36,575 nucleotides of DNA from the NCBI GenBank assembly GCA_964602995.1, contig CAZRTM010000031.1:1-36575 (forward strand), in the 5' to 3' direction. A program made the position numbers and the translations under genes. Positions 1 to 12,000 of the stretch are shown here, in pieces. The DNA comes from JAAYYY01 sp964602995 (GTDB lineage: Bacteria > Chloroflexota > Anaerolineae > Promineifilales > Promineifilaceae). The notes under the pieces were generated by a model. It searched no databases and was not told where the DNA came from. It was given only the letters and a program-made list of their open reading frames with translations. Within the stretch, counting starts at the first letter, position 1; every line of letters begins with the position of its first letter.

Positions 1-3000
1 AAGGCTGCCCGCGTCGGTGAACACGCCGCTGAATGTGATGGACGCCCCTTCGTTCACCGTCTGGTCTGGCCCAGCGTCTACAACGGGCGCCAGATTGTGG
101 ACGGTAACCTGCAGGCTGTCACCGGCGGTCTGGTTGTAGCTGTTGGTGACGGTGAAGAAGACCGTGTAGACCCCATTGTCGCCGTAAGCGTGGCTGGGGG
201 TCAGGCTACCGGTGGCTATGCTGCCGTCACCGAAGTCCCAGGTGATGGTGTGCGCGCCGCCGTGGGGATCATCGATGGTGCCACTGAAGGTGATCGCCTC
301 GCCCTCGTCGGCGACGACATCGCTCCCGGCGTCGACGAGCGGCACGGGCGCTCCGACGGTCACTGAGGCGTCGTCTTCATTATTGTCGAGGTCCGGATCG
401 AACGTCTGGCTCTCGACGGTGGCCGAGTTGGTCATGGAGCCGAGTGAAGTAACCGTGCCGCTGATGGTCACCGTAGTGCTCTGGCCCGCGGCGAGCGTGG
501 GCCGTGTGCAGGCGAGCACGCCGCTATCTTCGCTGCAACTCCAGCCGGAGCCGGTCGCGCCGTTCAGGGAGAAGCTGGCAGGTAGCGCATCCTTAAGCAC
601 AACCTCGTTGGCTGTGGAGGGCCCGTAGTTGGTAATGGTCAGCGTGTAGGCCAGCTCGGTCTGCAACGGCAGGTTCATTGCCGAGGCATTCTTCTGCAGG
701 GCCAGGTCGGCTACAGCGCGCACTGTCGTCTCTACTTCTGACTCGTTGTTAGCCGGTTGCGGATCGAAGAGCGTATAAGAGCCGTTTTCAAAGCCCACAA
801 CGGCGTGGTTGCTGAGCGTGGTTGGCTCGTCCGGCGCGGTAACGGTGATGGTGATTGGTGTGGCCGGGCCAGCGCTCAGTTGGGCAATGCGGCAGGTGAC
901 GATGCCGCTTTCTTGCGCACAGCTCCAGCCTTCGCCGCCGGCATCGAGATAGGTGACCTCTGCCGGCAAGGTGTCGGTTACGATCACGTTGCTCGCCTGC
1001 TTGCTGCCGTTGTTCGTAACGGCGAGCGTGTAGGTCAGCATCTGTCCGGCGTCCACGGTAGCGGGTTCGGCGCTCTTGTCGAGGCTGAGATCCGGTCCAC
1101 TGAGCACTTCGAGCAAGAAGGAGTCGCCGTAAGTGATGTTGCCAGCGCGATCCCAGGCCTCGACAGACAGGGTGTAGGTGCCAACCTCACTAAAGAGCGG
1201 CGTGAATTGCCAGCCGTTGCTGCCGTCGCGGCTGAGATCGGCGGCGGCGGCGAACCGCTTTGTCGCGCTCTCGCCACCTTCTTTGCGGACAATGACATAG
1301 ACTTCAGCCACTTCACCGCCGTCCGTAACGGTGCCGCTGAGGACGGGGCTGGCGCTTAGAGCCAGTAGGTCGGCGCGGGCGTTGCTCCAGTAATCAGCGA
1401 GGTAGATGCTGTCCACATGGTCGGTGACGGTGATGAGCGGGGCCACCGTGTCTACAGTGTAAGTGTGCAAGATGGTGTGGCGGTTGCCGGCGGCGTCAAT
1501 GCCCGTCAGGCGCAGGGTCTGGGTGATGCCTTCACCGAACGGCACTGTTACCTCCGAGCGCCAGGCGCCGGTGGGCGCTTTAGCCGGGTTCAGCGGCAGC
1601 TCAGCGCAGGATGGCAGCAGGAGGGCCGTTTCCGCTGTCTCGGCGCATAGCTCCAAGGCTTGCGCCTGTTGGTCGTCGCTGACCTGGCCGCCGGCCACGA
1701 AATTCTGGTTGACATAGCCGCTCTGCAGCAGGCGCTGGGTGGCGGCGTCGAGGGTCACGAACGGCGCATCGCCGTCTACGATGATAGTGACCGTGTCGCT
1801 CCAGTCGCTGACGTTGCCGAAAAGGTCCTCAACCTGGGCGCGGAGCTGATGGGCACCGGATACCTGGTCGGGATTCCAGTCGCAGCCCCAGCTTTCGCTG
1901 AGAGGATCGCCGGCCTCACAAGTGAGAACATAAGAAGAGCCGGTGGGCGGTGTGACCTGCAGTCTGATGAGGGCCAGGCCAGAATCGTCCTGAGCGACGC
2001 CGCGCACCGTGTTGGTCAGCGGTGAGGCGTAATCCAGCGGCGCGGTGATGGCTATGTTCTGTGGCGACTGCGTATCGACGTCGTGCTGCAGCCAGAACCA
2101 GTCGTAGTCACCGCGGGCATCGTCGGAGACAGTTACTTGCAACTCGACAGAGGCGGCGTTGGAGGGGGCGTTGACCGTGCCGGTGACCACTGCCGTGCCC
2201 GAAGCGCCCGGAGCAAGGTCGCCCAGGAGGAGCAGGTGGCTGGCGCTGCCTTCGATCTGTAGACCGCCGCGCCCTGTGAAGGTGAGGGCGACGTTGGTTG
2301 CCGTCTCAGCGCCCAGGTTCGTGTAGGTCACTGTGTAGGGAATGGTGTGGCCCAGGCCGACGGGAGCGGGGTCAACGTCTCCTGGCAGCAGCACGTCAGG
2401 CACGCCGTCGAGGTTGCTGTCCAGGTCGTCGCCGGGGGCCAGCAGGTGCAGGTAGTCGTCGCGCAAGAAGCCGGTGTTCAGAGCAGGTGCGCCGCTCTCG
2501 ATAGTGAGCTGCAGGTCGCTGCTGTGGAATTGGTTCTGGTCCGGGCGCTGCCCGTCGCCCAACCCATTCCAGGTGAACTGCTGTGTGAGGTCGAAGCTGT
2601 TCAGCAGGGCAGGGTTGACGCTGGGGTTGATGACGCGGCCGCTGTTGAGCGGGTTGCGGTCGGGCGCAGCAGCCCACAGGCGCATCTTAGCCGGCTCAGT
2701 GGCGAAGGCCACCAGGTCTAGCTCAGCCGTCGCCGGGTTGGCGATGCCGATGCTGTTGAAGGGCAGGTAGAAGTCGGTTTGCCCGCTGGTATGACGGAAG
2801 CGTTCGGCATCGAGCGTGCCCAGGTTGTTCCAGCCGTTGCCGTTCCATTGCATCAGCCAGGCTGTGGTGTTGTTTTGAACGTGGATGAGGTAGTCAGCGG
2901 TCAGTGGGCGGCCCTCATCGGCGGGTAGGCCGACGGTGACGCCATCGCCGAAGGGGTTGAAGGCCGTGGTGCTGCCGCCAGGAATGGTATCCAGGTAGAT

Positions 3001-6000
3001 GAAGAGCTGGCCATCGCTATTCCAGTCGGCGCCGCGCCAGGAGAGGCCCAACCCCTGGTCATCCCAAGAGACGTGGAAGGATTGCACCTCGCTGATGAGC
3101 GTGCCGGTGTAGGCGCGGCGGTAGATTTCGTAATCGGCGCTGACCTGGCTCGCACCGCTATCCTGCCAGCCGGTGTGGCCCATATCCAGCGACACCAGGT
3201 CGGGCGTGACCGGGGAATCGAGGAAGAAGGGGCCTGCTGTTTGCCAGCGGCGGTTGCCGTGGGCATCGCGGATGCCCACATGGGCAAAGAGGCGCTGCGC
3301 TTCGCCGCCCGTTTCCGTGTGCGTGCCGGCGTCTGCATAGCTGCTCAGATCGGCAAGGGTGGGAGTGGGATTGCTGCTGAAGCCGACATCGTAGCCGCCG
3401 ATGCCGCTGCCGTCGCTGGAAGCTGTCCATTCAATGCTCAGTTGTGGCCCGGCGTTGCGGATGACCTGGCCGTTGGTGATTGGCTGGCCGTCCGCGCGCA
3501 CGGTCATCTCCACCGGCTTGGGCAGCGTCAGATCAACCAGCACGTTTTCGGTGATGTCTGTGGTGCGGCCCACGACGTCTCGGGCCTCGGCGCTGATGAC
3601 GAAACTTTCGCCATCGGGCACGTGGCCCACATCCCAGGCATAGCGCCAGCGGCCTGGTTCCAGCCCCGCCATACCCGCTTCTCCACCATCGACCTCAACC
3701 TGCACGCGGTCCACGCCGGCGCTGTCGGAGACGTCGCCTTCGAGCCAGAGCGTGGCGGCTGTGCCGGGCAGTAGATGGGTTCTGGTGAAGACGGTCTGCG
3801 CCAGGTCGATGGTGGGTGGATTGAGGTCCACGGTGACACTAATGGCGTGCTGCGCCGTGCGGCCGTCCTCGTCGGTCACTTCCACCTGCAGGGTGTAGAC
3901 GCCTTCGCCGGGCGGCGTCCAACTGCTGGTCCAGAGCGTTTCGGTGATGCCGCTGCCGGCCCAACTGTTCTCGCTGTCCAGCGGCGCGCCGTCCACCGTT
4001 AGCACGGCCGAGGCCAATCCTTCGGAGGCGTAGATGCCGGTGCGGATGGGTTGCGGGCTAAGGCCGGTGAGTAACGCGCCGTGCGTGGGCGTGAGGATTG
4101 AGGTTTCGACGGCAATTTCCGGCCGCACTTCGATGAAGACGGTAACGCTCGGGCTATCTTCGCGTCCATCGTTGACGTGGTAGGTGAACCGGTCAGAGCC
4201 TATGAAGCCAGGAGCCGGGGTGTAGACCACGGTCAGGGGGTCGTAGGTAGGCTCATCGGGCAGCCCACTCAATTGTCCCGCTGTTGGCGGTGTTTCCAGG
4301 ACAACGGTGAGAGAATTGACGTTGGGGTCGCTGGCGTCCAGATCGATGGAAACGGGCGTGTTTTCGTAGGTGTAGATAACCTGGTCCCGGGCGTGTGGCG
4401 CACGGTTAACATCCACCACAAGCCCATGAATGTGGAACTCCGTCCGGGCCAGGAGCTCAAGGTTGCTGCCATCCAGATCAATACGCCAGATGTGCCCGTT
4501 GTTGAGCGCCCCCTCAGGTGTACCACCACGAGATGTGAAGTATATCTTCTGGCTTTCGCTGTCTACGAAGATGTCCTCAATTTGGGAGGCGTCCTCTGGT
4601 AGCATGTTCGAGTCCAAAATCAGCTCGCAGCTACCGCTGGCCGGACTTGCGCTCCAGTCATTGGGGTAGGGGACGCGAACGATACCGAATGGGTCAAAGA
4701 AACTGCCACAACCGGCAGCTATATAGATCATCTCTCGTGGTGGATCGACAGCTAGAGCATGATGCAAGTTGGTACTAGCAATGGTGTATCCGTTGGTGGA
4801 GCCATCTTCGGCAAAAAAGTAAACAGGGGGATTAGAGGATTCGCTGTGGAAGTTGGGTGTGGCAAAGATTTGCCCGAGGCGCCGGTCAGCACCCAGCCCC
4901 ACCATGGTATCCCCCGTGCTAAAGTGATGCCGGTAATCATTTCCGTTGAGATCGATGCTATGTACACCCTCACTCCAGGTTGACCAGTAGACTCGATCGC
5001 GCCCCACCACAATTTCTTCGGAGGTCCTGATGCCGGCGTTAGCGTAGATCTCCGTCGCCTCACTACCATCCGGGGTAATTTTCCAGATAGAAGAAGTTCC
5101 GTTGGCCAGGTAGAGAATGCCAGTGTTGGGGTCAACACCGATGTCCCTGAATTGGCGAGTCTGTTCATAATAAAGCGTAGTGGTCAATGTGGTATTGAGA
5201 TCGAGCCGGTTGATTATCGGGGCGCTCGACTTACTGAGGCGGTCCGGCTCGAGCCAGTAGAGGTAGCGCTCGTTAGGCGGTTCTGGCACTTGCGGGTTGA
5301 GCGTGGTGCAGCGACCATAGAGGTCACACGCTTCCACTGTGGGCGGGTCGCTGACGTGGCCAGGGACGCTACACTCGGAAGCGATCTGGTAGAGACGGTT
5401 GCTGCCGGGCATCCACTCGCTCCACCACTCAGAGTCATAGACGTAGCGGTCTTCGGGCTTCACGTCACAGGGGCTGACGAAGCTGCTTTCGTCCAGGTTA
5501 TAGTCGCTGGCCCAGACGCGGTAGGTGGTGCGCGCTGCCTCGCCGAAGCCGGTGAAATCAACGTCGAAGAAGACGCGGGGCGCGGCAGTGTCAATATCGC
5601 CACGCCATTGCACCCAAGAGCTGCGCTCTTCGTTCAGGTTGCCGGCGACGTCACGCGCGCGCAGGTCTATCTGATAGGTGCCTTCAATGCCCTCGGGCAG
5701 GGCAAATTGCCACTCGCTGTTGCTGACGCCAGCCCCCGAGTTGTCCAGGGTAACCGGCAGCCAGTCAGCTCCGGTAAATTCGCCGCTAAAGGAGATGCGG
5801 GCATCGCCGCCGAGATCGTGGTAGACGAGGCGCAGGTCGTGCAGTCCCATGGTGATGGGAAGCGTCACCTCCCTACTGGTTTCACCGTTAGGCACGGTCA
5901 ACTGTTCCACGCCGTCGATGTAGAAGGTCGCAGTGGAATCGGTGTCTTTGTTGATAGTGAAGACATAATCGCCGCCGGCGCGGAAGAGGCTCTCGCGCGT

Positions 6001-9000
6001 CCAGTCGGCAACGAAGTCGTCGACATCAATGGAGGCGTCGGGCGAGCCGCTGCCCCAATCGAAGTCGATATGGCCATCGAAGCGGGCAAAGATGGGGCCG
6101 CCTTCAGTCATCCCCCGGTTGCGGTACCAGCCACGCCAGATGCCGGGAGCCAATCCCAGGTCGGCGGGGCGCAAGGCCAGCTCCACCTGCTGAATGCCAG
6201 AGTGAACCGGGCCTACTTCACGCGCGGTGCCGGTGAGCGTCACAGTACCAGTGATCAGTGGCAGGGAGGCCGTCTGGGTGATCGCTTCGCCGTTCAGCGT
6301 GCCGCTGACCGTGATCACATAGCTGCTGAGGCTGCTTTCAGGCGCGTGGGCGTCCATCAATACCGTGAATTGCAACTGGTTGGCGCCATCGTTGGTGTTG
6401 CCCATCTGATCCTCAGCACGCACTGTCACCGTGTAGACGCCGCTGGCGTCCACCAGGGCCTGACCATCGTCGCCGAAGAAAGGCAAAGCGTAATCCAGGG
6501 ACCACTGATTGTCACTAACCTCGGCGGTCTGCCAGCCGCTGCCGTTTGGCTCCAGCCGCACCTGCACGCGCTTCACACCGCTGCCACTGTCGTCCACAGT
6601 ACCAGAAAGGTCGAAGTAAGCCTGGCCGCCCGGCAACCGCTGCGCCGTGAAAAGCTGGCCGTCGGAGACGGAGCTGCTCAGGGTGGGCGGCGTGGTATCG
6701 ACGTGGAAGGTGATCTGGCCTGGGGCGCTTTGCACGTTGCCCAGCTCATCGATGGCGCGGGCTTCCAGCGTATAGGCGCCCTCAGTAGCAGGCACGTCCA
6801 GCGAATAGAACCAGTCGTTGAAACCATTGGCTGTCTGCCAGGGACCGCCGTTGAGGCGCACCTCGACGACCGCAACAGCGCTGGTGGGGTCGCTGGCCGT
6901 GCCGCCGATGACGATGGTGCTGCCGGCCGGCAAATAGTCAGCCACGGAAGTGATGGTGGCTAAAGGTTCGTCAGCATCCACGTCGAAAGTCAGGCTTCTG
7001 CTGTGGGTGGCGTAGTCGGGATCGGGCAGTTGGAACTGTTGTAACGCAAGCGTATCGAGCATGACAGCGTTGCTGCCGGCCGGGTTGTTCCAGGGCGCAG
7101 TGTTAGCTGCCAGCACGCATTCGGAGAGGGCACAGGCCAGGGAGAGGGAACGGTGCGAGATGGCAGGCACGCCGTGGATGTTCTGCCAGGAGAAGCTGCT
7201 CTGCGTGGCGCGGGCTATGCCGTCCTGGTCTAGCGATTGGTAATGGGCAGTGGAAACGCCAGCAGCCGTACTCGTGCTCCAGGCCACCAGCCAGCCGCCG
7301 GAGCCAGCGTCGTAGACGGCCTGCGGCGCGTGCAGTTCAGCAGCCTCTGCTGCCTGATTGGCAATGGTGAATGGCACGCCGTCATCGCCGGCGGTGACGA
7401 CGCGACCTACGACGCGGCCGTTGCTGCTGTAGGTGAGCAATGTTTCACCCGTGCCAACACGGTGAGCCAGGTGTGGATGTTCAGCGCGGCCGGTCGTATC
7501 GACAATGAGGCGGACGCTATCTGCCAGCAGCGCAGCGCCGCCTAGATTGGCGGCCCACAAGTCAACCTCCTGTGATGGATCGCCATCCGGTCCGACCGCG
7601 TTTTCCCAGACCAGCAGATAGTTGTCCCCGGTATAAACCAGAGCAGGGCGGCGGTTGCTGGCCCCGACCGGCAGGTCACTGTCTATGCGTTGGGCAGCGC
7701 CCATTGTGGCAGCATCCTGCACGTGCCTGGTCCAGAGCGTGCCATCGCGCTCCCAGGCCACAACGAACATTGCGCCGTCGCTGGCCACAGCGGGAGAAAG
7801 CTCGTCGCCGCTCTCGTTGGCGATGAAGAAGGGACCGCTGACGACGCCGTTGGAGCGCACGATGGCGCCGACGAGGTCGAAATCGCTCGTCCCTTCGCTC
7901 CACACCACGAGGCAGGCGCCAGTGATGGCACAGGCCATCGCCGGCCGTTGGTTGGCCTTGGGTGCAGTACCGCTGTCTACAAGGAGCGCAGTGGCTGGGC
8001 TGGACAGCTCTTCTATCTGGTAGAAGGCGATGCGGCCGTCGATAGTGCGGTCACTTTCGTCTCCTGCAACTCCTTCAATCGTCGCCAGCAGATAGTCCTC
8101 GCTCCAGCCCAGAGGAGCCTGCAGAAGGGTGCTGTGCCAGGGATAACTATCGTCGGGCGCGTTGGCTGTGGTGGTGATTATGGTCGTCTGCTGCGGCAGC
8201 CATTGCCACATGGAGGTGAGGCTGGAGCTATCCAGTTGCGCGAACAGCTCGCTGTTGATGGTAGCCTGCTGAGTGGAAGCGCCAGAGTGGACGGTGGCGT
8301 TAATGGAAAAGGTCGTTTGCGCGTTGGGCGTCAGGTGGAAGGGCGCCGTGATGACGGTGCCGCCGAGGACCGCGGGCAGGGTAGTGGTCAGGACGCCAGT
8401 GGTGGGCAGAGTGCCGCTGGAGTTGTTGAACAGGCTGGTGGTGATGGTCAGCGTCTGGCCGGGCACGAGGCGACGCTCGCTGGGGTTAATGCTCTGGTAA
8501 AGGGCCACGCCTACAGGCGGCTCGTTGTAGACGGCCGGGTTATAGGCGTACTCCTCCCAGGTGATTTCACCCAGGAAGCGGTCGTGGAAGTCGTCGATAC
8601 CATCGAAATCGGTGTCTGGCAGCAGAGGATCAGTGTAGATGCGTGTTTCCTTGCCCGGCGCGTATTCAAATAGCCAGCCGACCACTTCCTCGGCGTCTGT
8701 GAGGCCATCGCCATCGGTGTCGGGGTTGGCAGGATTGGTGCCCAGCAGGATTTCTTCCAGGTCGCTGAGGCCGTCGCCGTCGCTGTCGGGGTTGGTGGGC
8801 GAGATGTCGATACCGGCGAAGCGCAGATTGGACTCTACCCTGTCGCTGAGGCCATCGCCGTCACTATCCCAGGTAGTGTCGTCGGGATCGTTGCCGCCAT
8901 AGAGCGGCGAGCGCAGGCCGTCGCCGTCGGCGTCGTGGAGGGGGGCGATGTCAGGGGTCCAGGCCAGGCGCCGGGCCGGTTTGCCGAATAGAATGATGTC

Positions 9001-12000
9001 TTCCGGCGCCATCAGCTCATCGAGAGAAGCAGGCAGGACATCGAGGTATATGCCGAAGTCCCCTGTCGTGGAATTGCCGCCGGTCTCGTGCCAGTCACAG
9101 ACGGCGCGAGCGGCAGCGTTCCAACATGAGATGACCGGTAGCTGGTAGGCCGTGTGGAGGCGCAGGGGAATGGAGATGTTGATGCCCGCACTGAGGTCGT
9201 ATGTGGGGCTTGAAACGTGCTGACTGTACCAGGCGCCGTAGAGGTTGCCAGAGGTTATGCTGGGCGGGATAGCAGTAGCCGCGTCGTAGGTGGCGTATAT
9301 GTAAGTTTTCCACAGCCAGTACATCTCGCCCAGGCTGGCACTGAGGTTGGGGTTGTTGAACTGGTACTTGAACGTATGTTTACGCAGACTGTCTGCGGTG
9401 TAGAACTCAGGGGCACGGCTGACCACGGCGTGGTGTGTATAACGGTCCAGGTTGTGCACGATGCGTGTAGAGATCGGCATGCGGATGGTGACCCGGTTAC
9501 CCTCGACATAACCGCGCTGCGCATCGACAAGGACCATTTCCAGGCCGCCGGTGGTGATCAGGTTCTCAGCGTCGGGATCGATGACCGTTTCGTAGCCGTA
9601 GAGGACACGGGCGATGATGTCGGTGAAGAAGCCGCTGAAGGTGAATTCCACACCCAGCAGAGAGAGCAGGAGATCGACCATGCTCAGGGCAGTGACGATC
9701 AACGTGCCGGCGACGGTGAAACTGACGATGAATAAGATAATGGCGACGATGGTCGAGGCGATGCTTTGGGCGAGCATCAGGTTGAATTGGATGCTGCCCG
9801 CTACGACGCTGCTGCTGAGGATGGTATAGAGGAAGACGCCCCAGATGACGCCAATTTGCACGATGAGGCCGACAACAGCGGCGAAACGGGAACTGCCGAT
9901 GATGGCAGAGGTGTTGCTGAAGACAGCGTCAATGGCCTTATTGACGGCGACTCCTGCCTTGACCATGGTATTGACCATGCGCAACGCATTGATCATGGGC
10001 AAGATGACGGTGATGATGGTCAAAACGCCGACGAGGAGGATAGCCCCCGAGATGCGCAGACCCAGGGCCAGCTCGGGGTGCGATTCAGCCAGGAAATAGC
10101 TGGCGCCAATGAGGGCAGCGCCAGTGATGAGGGCAGTGACGGCCAGGACGCCGGCGCCAAAGGCCCCAATGCGTTTGAGGCGGGTGATCCAGGAGCTTTT
10201 CTTAAAGATCGTCTTTATCTGTTTCAGCGCCGTGAAGACCCCTGGAGTTTCACTGTCAATGGTGTTTGCGGGCTTGCCGTTGGCGAACCAGCTGCTGTTG
10301 CTCATCTGCCATTCGAAACCCTTGAAGAAATCTTTGATGGGCACGTTGCTGAGGTGAAGCTTGCCATAGAGTTTGTTGGCTATGAATTTGACACCGGGAG
10401 CTGCTCCCTTAGCACCGTAGCCGATCAGCTTGGTGAGCAGATCGTCGGACTGAGCCAGGTCGGGCACTTCGATGATGCCCTTATAGCTGCCGCTGCTGCT
10501 GAGGCGCACGATGTCGCTGACGCCGCTGTAGAGACCGAGGTAGTAGAGGCGGGCGAAATCGAGGTAGCCGGCCTGGACGGCAGGATCAGGCTCGTCGGCG
10601 ACGTCAGGCGCCCAGCGGCGGCCTAGTTCGTCCCAGTAGCTTTCAATGGGGAAGGCCTGCCACTGGCCAGCAACGTCATCGTACTGGTAGGGCGCCCAGT
10701 TGAGGCCCACGCTGGTGTAGACTGGGATGCCACCACCAGCGCCGAAGTCAATGGTCAGGGCGTTTCCGTTCCAGGCAATATTGGGGGACGACACCTGCGC
10801 CAGCTCGAGGTTGATGGCGCGGTAGCGCTCTTCGCGGGCGAAGAGGATGGTGGGGCTGATGGGCGTGGTGTTGGCGATGGACTCAAATTCGCTGAGAACG
10901 AGGTTTACGGAGTCACCGGTGGCGACCTGCATCATCGCACTGTCGATGTCACGGTAGGTGCGAGTCTTGACGCGCAAGATGTTGCTGAGATCCCAACGCT
11001 CCTCGACAGAAACGTCGCCATTACTTGTGTGGTCGAAGCGGCGGGCGATTTCCGGAATGGTAATATCCCGCTTTCCGTCGCCATAGCAACGGTCGTTCAG
11101 GGCCCAATCACAATCGCGTGCAGCGAGGAAAGAACCGTCGAGGCCCATGGTGAGCTGGGCCAGAGTGATGTCGTCGTTAAGGTCGTCGTCCACGGCGGGG
11201 TCTTCGTAGATGAAGGCCATGTCCACGCCGTAATCCTCACGCACGTTGAAGCCGGTCAAGGTCCAGTCGGTGTAATAGGATTGCACGATGGCCAGCCTGT
11301 CTTGTTCTATGAGGACGCCATTCTCAACGCGATCCAGCAGGCCCTGCAAAGCCCAGACGAGGCGCGCCTGGTGGGCAAAGCGCCAGGCATATGAGGCGTA
11401 GACCATTTTGCCATAGAAGCCGACGCGCTCGCCGGTCTTCTCGTCGGTGACCAATTGCAGGGGGATGTAGGCGGTGAAGTGGCCGTCCTCATAGCGGTCA
11501 CCGCTGACGGCAATGCCGTACTGCTCTAGCTCGGGGAAGACGCGCTTTGCACCCTCCCAGCCTCCGGGTAGTGTGTAGTGGTCGTCAACAGGTACCCTGA
11601 TTTCGAGCATAGGGATGAGCTGCATGTCGCCGAAGGTGTAGGGGTCCTCGTTGCCATAGCTATCGGTATCGGCCAGGGTCCGGCCAGTCACGTCTTGAAT
11701 ATGGCCTTTGTCGTCGTCGTTGGGCCAGTCGAAGACGTTAAAGGCGTACCAGAGCTGGTCGGGATTGGTGGGCCGGAGCTGGAATTCGACGAAGAGGGTA
11801 TTGCTGCTCCCTACGTGCACCTCGCGGTCGTAGTCGTAATAGAAGTGGTTGAGGTTGTTCACCCGTAGAGAGAATGGGTCGTCCTCTGTAAAGATCTGGC
11901 CGCTGTTGAAGGAGGGGGAGAGGTCTAGATGGTCGGGCACTCCGTCGCCATCGTTGTCGCGGTCGAACAGGTCAGGCACCCCGTCACCATCAGTATCCAG

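Noticed and set aside
5152..6963. 603-codon open frame on plus opposite the giant gene
   Set aside because: It lacks recognisable domains, while the minus frame in the same place encodes PA14-like and Ig-like domains in a continuous 4,528-codon frame; high GC makes antisense frames open by chance.
7690..8673. 327-codon plus-strand open frame
   Set aside because: It is antisense to the giant gene and has no ribosome site or family features.
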